Assembly (NCBI GenBank): GCA_005791535.1
Contig: SXWH01000058.1
Span: 1-61,881, forward strand
Source: Verrucomicrobiaceae bacterium
GTDB taxonomy: Bacteria; Verrucomicrobiota; Verrucomicrobiia; Chthoniobacterales; Chthoniobacteraceae
Reading direction: 5' to 3'
Length of the DNA stretch: 61,881 nucleotides
The position numbers and the translations under genes are program-made. Under the pieces are notes generated by a model. The model was not told the origin of the DNA. It made no database searches and saw only the letters and a list, made by a program, of their open reading frames with translations. Of this stretch, positions 17,494 through 26,476 are shown piece by piece (position 1 is the first letter of the stretch; each line of letters opens with the position of its first letter).

Positions 17494-18675
17494 ATGGAAA
17501 TCCCATACACAGTCCGGCCACGTCCCGATACGGGCCTCGCGAATCCGAAGCTCGGCATCTGGCTATTTCTGGCATCGGAAGTCATGCTCTTCGGCGGTCT
17601 CTTCGCCGGTTACATCTTCATGCGCCTCGGTGCTGAACCGTGGATGTGGCCGAAAGGCTGGCTGAATGTGCCCGTCGGCACCTTCAATACCTTTGTCCTC
17701 ATCCTCTCGTCAGTGACCGTTATTCTCGCTTGGGAATCGCTCAAGCTGCGGAACCTGAGGGCATACAAGGTCTGGCTCGCTGTAACATGGATCTGCGGCT
17801 TGCTCTTTCTCACGATTAAATTGTCCTATGAATGGCCCGCGAAGTTCCATCACTTCGGTGCCTACATCCAAAAGACCGCTGCGGAGAAGTACGAACCGCT
17901 CCTTGGAAACGACAAGCACGAAGGCAAGGACGGACACATTGGACGGAAAGGATACCCTCGCCTCTTCATCGGCGGTCACTTGGACTTGGAGAACGACAAG
18001 GACGCCATGAAGGCCTCCAGCGTGCCGTTCATCCCGGAAGCGAACCTCAACTCGGTCCTGGCACTTGGTAAGGACGAAAAGGATCCCGCGAAGCAAGCGA
18101 AGCTCTTCCACACTCGCGATGAAATGCTCAAGCAGATCGTCGTTCGTGAGGCGGACATCATTGCATTGAAAGCTCCGGACCTTGACCCGAAAAAGAAGGC
18201 CGAGATCCTGCATCGCATGAACACCATCAGCGTCCACAAGGTGGATGCCGAGAATGCAAAGCCTTACGACCCCGACAATGATAAGGCGCACTTCGTGCCG
18301 CGCGATCAGGTCCTGATTTCGGATCTCGGTCTCAAGGACAGTCCGATCGTCCACTCCGTAAAGGATGCGAAAACCGGCAAGGAAGACCAGCATCTGATCA
18401 TCGACAAACGTGACCTCGTCGCGGGCCATGGACCGCTCGTGCCGAAACTGAATACTTATCTGGCTACCTACTTCATGATTACCGGCCTCCACGGAGCGCA
18501 CGTGCTGGCGGGTTGCATTTGCTTCATCTACTTCTGGCTCCCAATCAAAGGTGGCTCAAAGCTCTTCTATACCAACCCTGAACAGCTCTGTAACCGCATC
18601 GAAGTGTCCGGTCTCTTCTGGCACTTGGTTGACCTCATCTGGATCTTCGTATTCCCAATCTTCTATCTCCTGTAG
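17494..18675 (+). CDS. ctaE: Oxidase subunit III (CtaE/CoxC) with a large insertion
   Basis: A 393-residue subunit III, about twice the usual length of about 200 for the five-helix form. Helices lie at about 20-42, 62-80, 92-111, 320-345 and 370-392, and family signatures are present (LGIWLFLASEVMLFGGLFAG and YFMITGLHGAHVLAG). Between helices three and four lies a charged insertion of about 190 residues (about 125-315) without recognisable domains or cysteines. From the expected topology this loop faces the periplasm. Subunit III stabilises proton uptake by subunit I; the insertion could contact the cytochromes or ACIII. It is 19 bp after subunit I and 5 bp before subunit IV. Confidence 0.9.
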   Translation: MEIPYTVRPRPDTGLANPKLGIWLFLASEVMLFGGLFAGYIFMRLGAEPWMWPKGWLNVPVGTFNTFVLILSSVTVILAWESLKLRNLRAYKVWLAVTWICGLLFLTIKLSYEWPAKFHHFGAYIQKTAAEKYEPLLGNDKHEGKDGHIGRKGYPRLFIGGHLDLENDKDAMKASSVPFIPEANLNSVLALGKDEKDPAKQAKLFHTRDEMLKQIVVREADIIALKAPDLDPKKKAEILHRMNTISVHKVDAENAKPYDPDNDKAHFVPRDQVLISDLGLKDSPIVHSVKDAKTGKEDQHLIIDKRDLVAGHGPLVPKLNTYLATYFMITGLHGAHVLAGCICFIYFWLPIKGGSKLFYTNPEQLCNRIEVSGLFWHLVDLIWIFVFPIFYLL

Positions 18676-18680
18676 CGACC

Positions 18681-19094
18681 ATGTCCGATCATTCCACACC
18701 TGCAGAGCACAAGCACGATGCCCACGGGCATGAAGGTCATCACGGAAGTTTGATGAGCCACAGCAAGGTTTACCTTATCATAGGCGCTCTGTTGTTTATT
18801 TTCACCGTAATCACTGTCGCGCTCTCCTACATTGATTTTGCGCATATTGGCATCTTCAAGTGGGCGTTCGGGTTGGTCGGTCTGAAGGGCGATGGCATCA
18901 ACATCGTGATCGGTCTGATTGTCGCGACGTTTAAAGTCTGCCTCGTCGGTGCGTGGTTCATGCACTTGAAGCAGGAGACCATGCAAATCTGGCGTCCACT
19001 GTTGTTCACGTTCTTCTTCGTGTTCGCGCTCTTCATGCTCTTCGTGCTCGCGTATCTCGATCCGATCCCGTCGAGTTCGCACTGGTTCCACTAA
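18681..19094 (+). CDS. ctaF: Oxidase subunit IV, prokaryotic type (CtaF/CoxD)
   Basis: A 137-residue membrane protein with three hydrophobic helices (about 30-52, 72-92, 98-122) and the subunit IV signature GAWFMHLKQE. The N-terminus is histidine-rich (HKHDAHGHEGHHG), like subunit I. The role of this small subunit is structural. The position directly after subunit III is the normal order. Confidence 0.88.
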   Translation: MSDHSTPAEHKHDAHGHEGHHGSLMSHSKVYLIIGALLFIFTVITVALSYIDFAHIGIFKWAFGLVGLKGDGINIVIGLIVATFKVCLVGAWFMHLKQETMQIWRPLLFTFFFVFALFMLFVLAYLDPIPSSSHWFH

Positions 19095-19108
19095 CCTGAA
19101 ACAAACCT

Positions 19109-19291
19109 ATGTCGCTCCGTTACTTCCATATCAGCTTCATCCTCCTCAGCGCCTTGCTCTGCGGTGGTGTCGCGTGGTGGAACTCGGAGAATCAGGGCAT
19201 CGCGCCACTCACGTACGGTTTCGGAGCGGCCGCAGCCATCCTTCCGTTTTACGGTGTGTGGTTTCTTCGCAAATCCAGAAATCTCGTATGA
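19109..19291 (+). CDS. Small two-helix membrane protein, function unknown
   Basis: A 60-residue protein with two hydrophobic segments (about 5-23 and 33-52) and a short basic C-terminus. No metal-binding motif. It is supported by its tight position, 15 bp after subunit IV, and by an ATGA overlap with the next small gene. It is probably an accessory oxidase subunit or assembly peptide; this is inferred from context alone. Confidence 0.6.
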   Translation: MSLRYFHISFILLSALLCGGVAWWNSENQGIAPLTYGFGAAAAILPFYGVWFLRKSRNLV

Positions 19292-19521
19292 AAACGCTCC
19301 GGGGACTTTCATTCATTTCCGCGGCCCTTTGTGCACTCTCGGCGAATGCACAAGCTTGCGCAGTCTGCATGGGCGGCGACGACGCCGTAATGCGCGAGGC
19401 CTCCAACACCACTCTCTGGGTCCTTCTTGGGCTCGTCGGGTTCATCTTCGTGGCCACTGGTGCCACCGCATTTTTCCTCTGGCGCAAAGCCATAAACGCT
19501 CCAACTACTTCCAACGCCTGA
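19288..19521 (+). CDS. Small exported membrane protein with CxVC motif
   Basis: A 77-residue protein with an N-terminal signal peptide (about 1-22, ending SANAQA). It has a short cysteine motif, CAVCMGGDD, just after the likely cleavage site and one membrane helix (about 42-64). The CxxC could bind a metal or haem, or be redox-active, but there is no following histidine, so it is not a cytochrome c site. The start at 19288 overlaps the previous stop; a longer in-frame reading from 19174 is inside the previous gene and is rejected. It lies directly before subunit II, which suggests a role in CuA-subunit maturation (inference). Confidence 0.65.
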   Translation: MKTLRGLSFISAALCALSANAQACAVCMGGDDAVMREASNTTLWVLLGLVGFIFVATGATAFFLWRKAINAPTTSNA

Positions 19522-19522
19522 T

Positions 19523-20368
19523 ATGACGATTGCCGCAATTTCCGACTGGCTCGACCTGAACAAGCTCATGGGCATCCTGCCCAACCACTCCGAGCATGGT
19601 AAGGAAATCGACCACATGCTGAACTTCTGTCACTGGTTCATGCTGATTCTATTCGTGGGATGGTTGTCCTACTTCGTTTACACGCTCTGGCGTTTCCGCG
19701 CTGGTCGCAATCCGAAGGCGGACTACCACGGTGTGACGAGCCACGTATCGACCCACCTTGAAGCAAGCGTTGTCATCGTGGAAGCAGTCATCCTTCTCGG
19801 GTTTGCGATTCCGTTGTGGGGCAAGCGCGTGAACGAAATCCCGACCGACGAAAAGAACCCGCTCCGTATTCGTGCAATCGGCTACCAGTTCGGTTGGTTC
19901 TTCCACTACGCCGGGCCGGACCAGAAGTTCGGTGCGCAACACCCTCGTTTTGTCGGCGGTGGAAACAATCTCGGCATCGATCCGAACGATCCGAATTCCG
20001 CGGACGACGTCGTTGTGACGAGCAACATGCATCTGCAAAACAATCGCGCCACCGTCGTGCGTGTCAGCAGCCGCGACGTGATTCACGGCTTCTGCCTCCC
20101 ACAAATGCGCGTGCAGCAGGACGCGACACCGGGCCTCGAAGCGCCGATGTGGTTCAAGCCGATTACCACGGGCGCTTGGGAAATCATCTGTGCGCAGCTT
20201 TGCGGCGCAGGCCACTTCGGCATGCGCGCGGATTACACAGTCGAAGAGCAGAAGGACTTCGACGCGTGGTTCAAGGACCAGCAGGACGCGACGCAAAAGG
20301 TTTTTGCGGCACAGCGTGAGACGCTGAAGAAGCAGGCTGCGGAAGCCGCTGCTCCAGCGCATCACTGA
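19523..20368 (+). CDS. ctaC: Oxidase subunit II with CuA centre (CtaC/CoxB)
   Basis: A 281-residue subunit II with two membrane helices (about 35-57 and 80-100) and a periplasmic cupredoxin domain. The CuA ligands are present: H188 (VIHGF), C223 and C227 (CAQLC), H231 and M234 (HFGM). The aromatic electron-entry stretch YQFGWFFHYAG lies at about 121-131. There is no fused cytochrome c domain, so the separate cytochromes upstream must supply electrons. Unusually the gene comes after subunits I, III and IV rather than before subunit I. It begins one base after the preceding stop. Confidence 0.93.
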   Translation: MTIAAISDWLDLNKLMGILPNHSEHGKEIDHMLNFCHWFMLILFVGWLSYFVYTLWRFRAGRNPKADYHGVTSHVSTHLEASVVIVEAVILLGFAIPLWGKRVNEIPTDEKNPLRIRAIGYQFGWFFHYAGPDQKFGAQHPRFVGGGNNLGIDPNDPNSADDVVVTSNMHLQNNRATVVRVSSRDVIHGFCLPQMRVQQDATPGLEAPMWFKPITTGAWEIICAQLCGAGHFGMRADYTVEEQKDFDAWFKDQQDATQKVFAAQRETLKKQAAEAAAPAHH

Positions 20369-20573
20369 GTAGCCTGCGCTTGCCTGCGCAAGTCCGGCGG
20401 GCCTTTCACTGGAATTGGACAGTCCGCGGGACGGCACGCAATCCCGCTGTTGTCCGTCGAAATTCACCGGCTAACTAGAGACTAGGCGTGCGCGCCGGTA
20501 TTTGGAGCTTTGCTTCCCATCCGTGAAACTGCGCACTTTTCGCGGGCGTTTCGTCCGATAAACTCAACTGCTC
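20369..20573. other. 205-bp spacer before ctaA
   Basis: The largest gap inside the respiratory gene set. It holds a GC-rich imperfect hairpin around 20415-20459 (arms GGACA and TGTCC with inner CGGGA and TCCCG) without a following T-run. No ORF was recognised. It may carry an internal promoter for the haem A/assembly genes, but no convincing -35/-10 pair was found. Confidence 0.4.
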
Positions 20574-21728
20574 ATGTCCACGACCATCGACAATCCCTGG
20601 CTCTCGCGACTCTCGAAGCTTTGCGTGCTCGCCACGCTGTTTCTCATTTTTCTCGGTGCCATAGTAACGACGTATGATGCGGGCATGGCGGCACCGAATG
20701 CGCCGCATGTCGATGGCGCGTTCCTCAATCCCAAAACGCCCGGAACCGACCTCCCATGGTATAAAAATCCGCCGCTTCTGAAGGAACACAGCCACCGGCT
20801 CGTCGCGATGACCGTCGGGCTGTCCATGGGTGCGCTCACGGCGATGCTTTGGCGGAACTGGACGGCATTCTTCGTCGCCGTAGCATTCATGGGTGCGGCT
20901 TCACTTGGAAAGAAGGCGGGGCTTTCACCGGAGGTTGTCGCGCAACTTCGCGTGTGGCCCGCGATGGGAATTTTCATAGGACTGCTGCTCGCCGGCGCGA
21001 AACGGCGCGGCGAGAAAATCAGCACGGATCAAAAGCTCGTGCTCGTGGCCTACATCGCGACGTGCATTCAGGCCGCGCTTGGTTCGCTGCGCGTGGAAAT
21101 CGAGACAGCCAGCGACCTCGCGTTTGCCGCAAACAACGCCGTGCTCGGTGCGCAGAAGCTCGCGCTCGCGACCAATATCCGGACTTTCCACGGGGTCTTT
21201 GCGCAGGTTTTCCTCGCGCTGATTGTCGTAATTGCCGCACGGCTCTCCCCGATTTGGAAACAGCTTGGCGACCGTCCGAAGCTCGATGGCGCGCAGAAGA
21301 TCCACGTCATGGCCATCGCCCTGCAATGGCTCTATATCATCCAGCTCGCCTGCGCCGCGTATCTGCGCCACCGCGGCCTCGGGCTCGTCATTCCTACGTG
21401 GCCTTCGGCCGGCGCGGGTCTGCTCCCGGAGCAGTGGACGCACGCGGTCGGAATCCACTTTCTCCACTCACGCGTGCTTCCCATTTTGATCACCGGTCAC
21501 GTCATCGGCCTCGCGATTGTTTGCGCAAAACGCGCTGCGGGTGAAGTCCGCATTACGCGGCTGGGGTGGGGGATTCTTGCGCTTGTGGTGATTCAGGTCA
21601 TTCTCGGTGTCATGGTCATCTGGAAAGGCCGGCATCCGCACATCACCAATACGCACGTAATGGTCGGCGCATTCATCTGCGCCTGCACGGCGCTGCTCGC
21701 CGCGCGAAGCTGGAGGGTGCGGGCGTGA
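20574..21728 (+). CDS. ctaA: Haem A synthase (CtaA/COX15)
   Basis: A 384-residue polytopic protein that converts haem O to haem A for the aa3 oxidase. About eight helices are visible. Expected haem-binding histidines are in LLKEHSHRLVAM (about 63-74), TFHGVFAQVFLAL and later helices (HFLHSRVLPILITGH). Family length is usual for the COX15 type. It overlaps ctaB, whose GTG start shares bases with this TGA. Confidence 0.9.
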   Translation: MSTTIDNPWLSRLSKLCVLATLFLIFLGAIVTTYDAGMAAPNAPHVDGAFLNPKTPGTDLPWYKNPPLLKEHSHRLVAMTVGLSMGALTAMLWRNWTAFFVAVAFMGAASLGKKAGLSPEVVAQLRVWPAMGIFIGLLLAGAKRRGEKISTDQKLVLVAYIATCIQAALGSLRVEIETASDLAFAANNAVLGAQKLALATNIRTFHGVFAQVFLALIVVIAARLSPIWKQLGDRPKLDGAQKIHVMAIALQWLYIIQLACAAYLRHRGLGLVIPTWPSAGAGLLPEQWTHAVGIHFLHSRVLPILITGHVIGLAIVCAKRAAGEVRITRLGWGILALVVIQVILGVMVIWKGRHPHITNTHVMVGAFICACTALLAARSWRVRA

Positions 21729-22618
21729 CGGACTCCACGAGCGTCCCGGCGGCAAACGCCGAACCGGGGATTCTGGCCGACCTTCTCGATCTGACGAAGG
21801 CGCGGCTGAACATGCTCGTGCTCATCACCACGTTCGTTGGATACTGGATGGGGAACCACGGCCCGATCGAGTGGTTGCGGTTGATTCAGGCGATGCTCGG
21901 CACCGCGCTGTGCGCCGCAAGTGCGGCTGCGCTGAACCAGCTTTGGGAGGTGAAAGTAGATGCCCGGATGCCACGCACCGCCGATCGGCCCATTGTTGCG
22001 GGTCGCATGAAGAAAAGCGCCGCGTTCTGGATCGCAGTCGCACTCGGTGCGGCCGGCGGCGGCTGGCTGTGGCTCGCGATCAATCCGCTCAGCTCGATTC
22101 TCGCCGTGAGCACCATCGTCATCTACGTGCTCATTTACACACCGATGAAGCGCGTCACTGCGTGGTGCACACTCGTCGGTGCGGTCAGTGGCGCGATTCC
22201 GCCCGTGGTCGGTTGGGCCGCCGCCACGCCGCATCTCACGCTCGGTGCCTGGGTGCTTTTTGGTGTGCTTTTTGCGTGGCAGATGCCGCACTTCCTTGCC
22301 ATCGCATGGATGTATCGCGACCAGTACCGCGCGGCCGGACTCGTAATGCTGAAGCGCGATGATCAAACCGGCCTGCCCACAGCCATCACGAGCCTCCTCT
22401 TCACGTTCCTGCTCACCGGCATCACGCTCGTGCAGTTCAACGCCGGCCTCGGTGGCAGTATTTATCTCGGCGGCGCGCTGCTTTTTAACAGCATCTTCTT
22501 CCTCGCTGCGCTGCACTTTTGCGCAGACCGCTCGCGGCCCGTTGCGCGACGCCTTTTCTTCGCGAGCATCCTCTATCTCCCGCTCATCCTGGGGCTCATG
22601 GTTCTCACCAAGGTATGA
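21725..22618 (+). CDS. ctaB: Protohaem IX farnesyltransferase (CtaB/CyoE)
   Basis: A 297-residue UbiA-type prenyltransferase making haem O from haem b and farnesyl diphosphate. About nine helices. The two Asp-rich sites are recognisable: NQLWEVKVDARMPRT (normally NxxxDxxxD, with Glu for the first Asp here) and YRDQYRAAG. I chose the GTG at 21725 because it overlaps the ctaA stop and the family homology starts soon after. A longer frame from 21566 would lie inside ctaA. The stop overlaps the Sco gene (ATGA). Confidence 0.9.
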   Translation: MTDSTSVPAANAEPGILADLLDLTKARLNMLVLITTFVGYWMGNHGPIEWLRLIQAMLGTALCAASAAALNQLWEVKVDARMPRTADRPIVAGRMKKSAAFWIAVALGAAGGGWLWLAINPLSSILAVSTIVIYVLIYTPMKRVTAWCTLVGAVSGAIPPVVGWAAATPHLTLGAWVLFGVLFAWQMPHFLAIAWMYRDQYRAAGLVMLKRDDQTGLPTAITSLLFTFLLTGITLVQFNAGLGGSIYLGGALLFNSIFFLAALHFCADRSRPVARRLFFASILYLPLILGLMVLTKV

Positions 22619-23241
22619 AAACTATCGTCATCGTCGCACTCGCCGCGCTCCTTGCCGGCTGTGGGAAAACGCAGCCGGCCGAGGCACCTTTGCCCGAGAA
22701 TAAAAGCCCGATCGCAGACATGCTCGATAACCCGCGCTTCACCGTGCCGCAGTTTATCCTGCTCGAGCGCAGCGGCAAGCCCTTCGATTCCACATCGCTT
22801 CGCGGCAAGGTGTTCATTGCCGACTTCTTCTTTGCCACATGTCTCGGCATCTGCCCTGCGCTCACGAGTGAAATGCAGAAAGTCCACCAGGCCACCGCCG
22901 GTATGGGCGACGTCCGGCTCGTCTCCATTTCCACCGATGAAAAGGACACGCCCGAAGTGCTTGCCGACTACGCCGCACGCTACAAGGCGGACGATCGCTG
23001 GTCCTTCCTCACCGGCAAAAAGGACGAGATTTTCAAGCTCAGCACCGAGGGCTTCAAGCTCGTGCTCGCCGACAACGACGCCATCGATGCGAAGGAGAAA
23101 TTCATCCACAGTGGCATGATGGTCCTCGTCGATCGCGAAGGGAAAATCCGCGGCTACTACGACGCCGTCGGTCCCGATGCCGAAAAGAACCGTGAGCGTC
23201 TTCTCAAAGATCTGAAACGTATCCTCGCCGACAAAAAATGA
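22615..23241 (+). CDS. Sco1/SenC-type copper chaperone lipoprotein
   Basis: A 208-residue thioredoxin-fold protein that delivers copper to, or reduces, the CuA site of subunit II. The lipobox LLAGC gives a lipidated Cys16. The copper-binding CxxxC is C76-L-G-I-C80-P, and the third ligand is the His in KFIHSGMM (about 163). The start at 22615 overlaps the ctaB stop; the longer frame is inside ctaB. The stop overlaps the next gene. Function is clear from motifs and neighbourhood. Confidence 0.92.
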   Translation: MKTIVIVALAALLAGCGKTQPAEAPLPENKSPIADMLDNPRFTVPQFILLERSGKPFDSTSLRGKVFIADFFFATCLGICPALTSEMQKVHQATAGMGDVRLVSISTDEKDTPEVLADYAARYKADDRWSFLTGKKDEIFKLSTEGFKLVLADNDAIDAKEKFIHSGMMVLVDREGKIRGYYDAVGPDAEKNRERLLKDLKRILADKK

Positions 23242-23711
23242 CCGCCGCCGACCTGCCCGCAATCAACGCCAGCCTCAACGCCACCGCCGGCGCACTTCTC
23301 ATCCTCGGGATGATCTTCATCAAAGCCGACCGCAAGCAGGCGCACGGCTACACCATGGGCGCGGCCTTTGTAGTCTCAAGCATCTTCCTCGTCTGCTACC
23401 TCCTCCATAAATACCTCGTCGCACAGGAACACGCCGCCGACCCCACGCGTGCGCTGCACACGCCGTTTGGCGGCGAGGGCATCTGGCGGACGGTTTACTA
23501 CGTGATGCTCATCTCCCACATCATCCTCGCCATCTGCGTTCCGCCGCTCGCCATCATCACCATGCGGCACGCGCTCGCCGGGCGGTATGAAAAACACCGC
23601 GCACTTTCGAAAATCACGCTCCCCATCTGGCTCTACGTCAGCGTTACCGGCGTGCTCGTTTACTTCTTCCTCTACCGCTGGTTTCCCGCCGCGGCGGCGT
23701 CAGTCCCGTAG
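23238..23711 (+). CDS. DUF420 membrane protein (CtaM/YozB-like)
   Basis: A 157-residue protein with about four membrane helices and several conserved histidines (LLHKYL, LISHIILA, MRHALAGRYEKH), matching DUF420. Firmicute members (YozB/CtaM) are needed for activity of aa3-type oxidases, so an oxidase-maturation role is likely. It is the last gene of the 21-kb operon. Its 3' end overlaps the convergent esterase gene by 12 bp, with no room for a terminator. Confidence 0.85.
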   Translation: MTAADLPAINASLNATAGALLILGMIFIKADRKQAHGYTMGAAFVVSSIFLVCYLLHKYLVAQEHAADPTRALHTPFGGEGIWRTVYYVMLISHIILAICVPPLAIITMRHALAGRYEKHRALSKITLPIWLYVSVTGVLVYFFLYRWFPAAAASVP

Positions 23712-24491
23712 CGCGTTCTTCAGCAGAAAGTCCACGATCGGCTTCGGGTCCTTCAGCGAGTGCGGATGATGATCCACGCCCAGCTTTTCGATCACCTCGA
23801 TCACGCCGCCCTCTTTCCGAATCTTCTCCGCAAACGGTTTCGTGTTCTCGTCGTAAGGCACCACTTTGTCCGCATCGCCGCACACGGAGATGATCGGAAT
23901 CTTCGCCTTCGCGAGCACCGCCGTTTTATCGATGGGGCTTCCCGTAAATGTCTTCGCTGTCTCCTCCGTGAGCCCGAATGCCTCCAGCGCCTGCTGCCAT
24001 TCGCGTGCACCGCCCTTGCCTTTGCCCTTGCCGCCCGGCCATGAGCGAATGTCGAGCACCGGCGCATCGAGATAAATCGCCGCCGTCTTCTCCGGATGCT
24101 CCGCAGCGAAATTCACCGCGTACAATCCCCCGCGGCTGAAACCCTCCAGCGCCACACGTTTCGCCAGCTTGTGCTCCGCCGTCGCGTGCGCGTGAAATTT
24201 GTCCATCAACTCCACCGCCGCCGGCGACCCATACATGTCGCTGATCCGGTAATACGCCACATGCCATCCCGCAGCCAGCAGCGCGATATCGCCCTGCGGT
24301 TCGTGACCGAAAAACTCCGTGCGCCAGATCCACGGATTCCCCGGCGCCGGCGTCTTCGGCTTCACGATCAACGCCGCGCGGTCCGCGAACTGGTAGTCGA
24401 TTTTTTCATACCCGTTCCACTGCGAGACCTTCGTCTCCTGGGCAAAAGCGGACGCGGCAAAAACAACGGCGGGAAGCAAAATGAAACGCAT
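23700..24491 (-). CDS. Exported alpha/beta hydrolase
   Basis: A 263-residue protein with a signal peptide (about 1-17, ending SAFAQ). The nucleophile elbow is GFSRGG (about 118-123), with likely acid in CGDADKVVPY and likely base in VDHHPHSL. The family includes esterases and carbohydrate-active hydrolases of this secreted type, common in the PVC group. A Gly/Lys-rich insert, GGKGKGKGG, is present. Substrate unknown. It is convergent with the respiratory operon. Confidence 0.8.
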   Translation of the reverse strand: MRFILLPAVVFAASAFAQETKVSQWNGYEKIDYQFADRAALIVKPKTPAPGNPWIWRTEFFGHEPQGDIALLAAGWHVAYYRISDMYGSPAAVELMDKFHAHATAEHKLAKRVALEGFSRGGLYAVNFAAEHPEKTAAIYLDAPVLDIRSWPGGKGKGKGGAREWQQALEAFGLTEETAKTFTGSPIDKTAVLAKAKIPIISVCGDADKVVPYDENTKPFAEKIRKEGGVIEVIEKLGVDHHPHSLKDPKPIVDFLLKNALRD

Positions 24492-25100
24492 CCCGCAATC
24501 ACGCCGCCTGTCCGCCCAAAACGCAAGCGCGGGATTGCAGCCACCGGTCGGCCGGATTCGCGCCGGCGCTCAGTTATCGAGATTCGCCCGCGCGAACCAC
24601 AACGTCAGCCCGGCGATGTCCCGCACGTGCAGTTTCGCGTAAATGTGCTCGCGATGAGTGCGGACCGTGTTGTCCGGACAACAATGACACAGACTCAAAG
24701 CAGGAAATAAGCGCTTGTGACTCTGTGAAACCCCGCTTTCCTCCCGGTCAAACAGCAGCAGAAATCCATGAGAACATGGCGATTGAAGGTGAATTCGGAG
24801 CACTGCGAGGCGCATTACCACTGAATTTACCGAGGGGTGGCGGTTTGTCTTTAGCGGTTCGGAGAAAGAAATGTTCTTCCAACGAAGACAAGCAGACAGA
24901 TTCAAACTAATCCGTTGGCGCTGCGGTGGACAGCACGATTTCGTGTGATTGTTCTCACGATGACGATGAGTGACTGACTGCACGAGGGAATCGGTTTTGG
25001 GCGCCGTTTTCATTTCGCGATGCAGCTCGGGTTTGTCCGCACGCGGGGCGGGGGTTCATTTTATAGTCCGGAACTGCGGATGTTGCGCTATGCAAGGGGT
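24492..25100. other. Spacer of about 600 bp with a LuxR remnant
   Basis: Apart from the LuxR-type fragment at its left end, I see no supported gene. A minus-strand frame continues to 25013 but its upstream part has no protein-like features. The right end holds the sulfatase leader with AAGGGG about 7 bp before the ATG at 25101. Confidence 0.5.
24570..24680 (-). pseudogene. Truncated LuxR-type response-regulator C-terminus
   Basis: The last about 33 codons before the stop read NTVRTHREHIYAKLHVRD and continue as a typical helix-turn-helix end of LuxR/NarL regulators (TV-x-x-H-x-x-x-I-x-x-KL-x-VR). Everything upstream in the frame is unrelated, so the receiver domain and the first half of the DNA-binding domain are missing. 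It is a decayed remnant. Confidence 0.6.
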
Positions 25101-26465
25101 ATGATGATCCGATTGTTTTGTGTGCTGTTTAGTTTTGCCGCTGCGTGTGTGGCTGCGGATGTGAGGCCGAACATTATTTTCATCCTGAGCGATGATCTGG
25201 CGCAGGGGGATTTGGGGGTTTACGGGCAGAAGTTGATCGCGACGCCGAATCTGGACCGGATGGCCGCGGAGGGGACGCGCTACACTCAGGCGTATTGCGG
25301 GACGAGTGTGTGTGCGCCGAGCCGGACGTCGCTGATGACGGGTCTGCACAGCGGGCATTCGCCGGTGCGGGGAAATTGGGAAATCGCGAAGGGCGAGGGG
25401 CAGTTGCCGCTTCCGGAATCGACGGTGACGGTGGCGCAGATTTTGAAGTCGGCGGGGTATGCGACGGCGTGCATGGGGAAGTGGGGGATGGGGATGTTTA
25501 ATACGACGGGAAGTCCGCTGAAGAAGGGGTTCGATCATTTCTTCGGGTATAATTGCCAGCGCCACGCGCATTCGTATTTCCCGACGTATCTTTACAACGA
25601 TGACCGGCAGTTTGAGCTTCCGGGGAATGACGGGAAGGGTGTGGGGAAGACGTATGCGCAGAATTTGATCGAGGAGGATGTGTTGAAGTGGGTGCGGGCG
25701 AAAAAGGACGGGCCGTTCTTTTTATACTACGCGATCACGCTGCCGCACGGGCGGAATGAGATCGATGATTTGGGGATTTATGCGGACAAGCCGTGGACGC
25801 TGGCGCAGAAGTCGTACGCGGCGCAGGTGACGCGGCTGGATGCGGATGTGGGGCGGCTGGTGGATTTGCTGAAGGAGCTGAAAATTGATGAGAAGACGCT
25901 GATTATGCTGGCGGGGGACAACGGGTCGTCGTGGGCGCCGAATTCGGAGATGGGGAAGCTGTTTGACCAAGCGAGCAACGGGCTGCGGGGTTTCAAGCGC
26001 GGGCTTTATGAGGGCGCGCTGCGGCAGGCGGCGCTGGCGCGCTGGCCGGGCGTGGTTCCGGCGGGTCGCGTGAGCGATGAGCCGTGGGCGTTTTGGGATT
26101 TTCTGCCAACTGCAGCGGAGCTGGCAGGCGCGAAAGTTCCCGCGGAGTGCAAAACGGACGGGCTTTCGCTGGTGTCGTTCCTCAAGGGCGGACCGGCGCC
26201 GAAGCGTGATGTGTTTTACTGGGAGTTGCACGAGGGCAAGCCGATCCAGGCGGTGCGATTTGGGAACTGGAAGGCCGTGAAGAATGGTCCGAACGCGGCT
26301 GTGGAGCTCTACGATTTGGCCGCGGATGCCGGGGAGAAGAACAATCTCGCGGCGTCAAAGCCGGATGTCGTGGCAAAGGCTGTGGAGCTTTTGAAATCGA
26401 ACCACACGCCGGATGAGAACTGGCCGCTGACGGGTCCGGCGGAAAAGCGGAAGAAGCAGAAGTAG
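25101..26465 (+). CDS. Secreted sulfatase, formylglycine type
   Basis: A 454-residue arylsulfatase-family hydrolase. A signal peptide covers about 1-19 (ending CVAAD). The metal-binding DD pair is in [10 protein letters not shown] (31-32). The modification motif C71-A-P-S-R with SLMTG downstream marks a Cys-type enzyme needing conversion to formylglycine. Further motifs are MGKWGMG and GDNGSS. It probably removes sulfate from polysaccharides outside the cytoplasm, a common trait in Verrucomicrobiota. I chose the ATG at 25101 for the signal peptide and nearby AAGGGG. The FGE-fold genes in this window lack the catalytic cysteines, so the maturase must be elsewhere. Confidence 0.9.
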   Translation: MMIRLFCVLFSFAAACVAADVRPNIIFILSDDLAQGDLGVYGQKLIATPNLDRMAAEGTRYTQAYCGTSVCAPSRTSLMTGLHSGHSPVRGNWEIAKGEGQLPLPESTVTVAQILKSAGYATACMGKWGMGMFNTTGSPLKKGFDHFFGYNCQRHAHSYFPTYLYNDDRQFELPGNDGKGVGKTYAQNLIEEDVLKWVRAKKDGPFFLYYAITLPHGRNEIDDLGIYADKPWTLAQKSYAAQVTRLDADVGRLVDLLKELKIDEKTLIMLAGDNGSSWAPNSEMGKLFDQASNGLRGFKRGLYEGALRQAALARWPGVVPAGRVSDEPWAFWDFLPTAAELAGAKVPAECKTDGLSLVSFLKGGPAPKRDVFYWELHEGKPIQAVRFGNWKAVKNGPNAAVELYDLAADAGEKNNLAASKPDVVAKAVELLKSNHTPDENWPLTGPAEKRKKQK

Positions 26466-26476
26466 GCCGCGCGGGG

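Noticed and set aside
20415-20459. Terminator before ctaA
   Set aside because: The dyad is imperfect and has no T-run on either strand; kept only as a note on the spacer.
24681-25013. Upstream continuation of the LuxR-like frame as an intact gene
   Set aside because: Only the C-terminal about 33 residues resemble LuxR; the rest is Cys/His/Ser-rich without any domain pattern.
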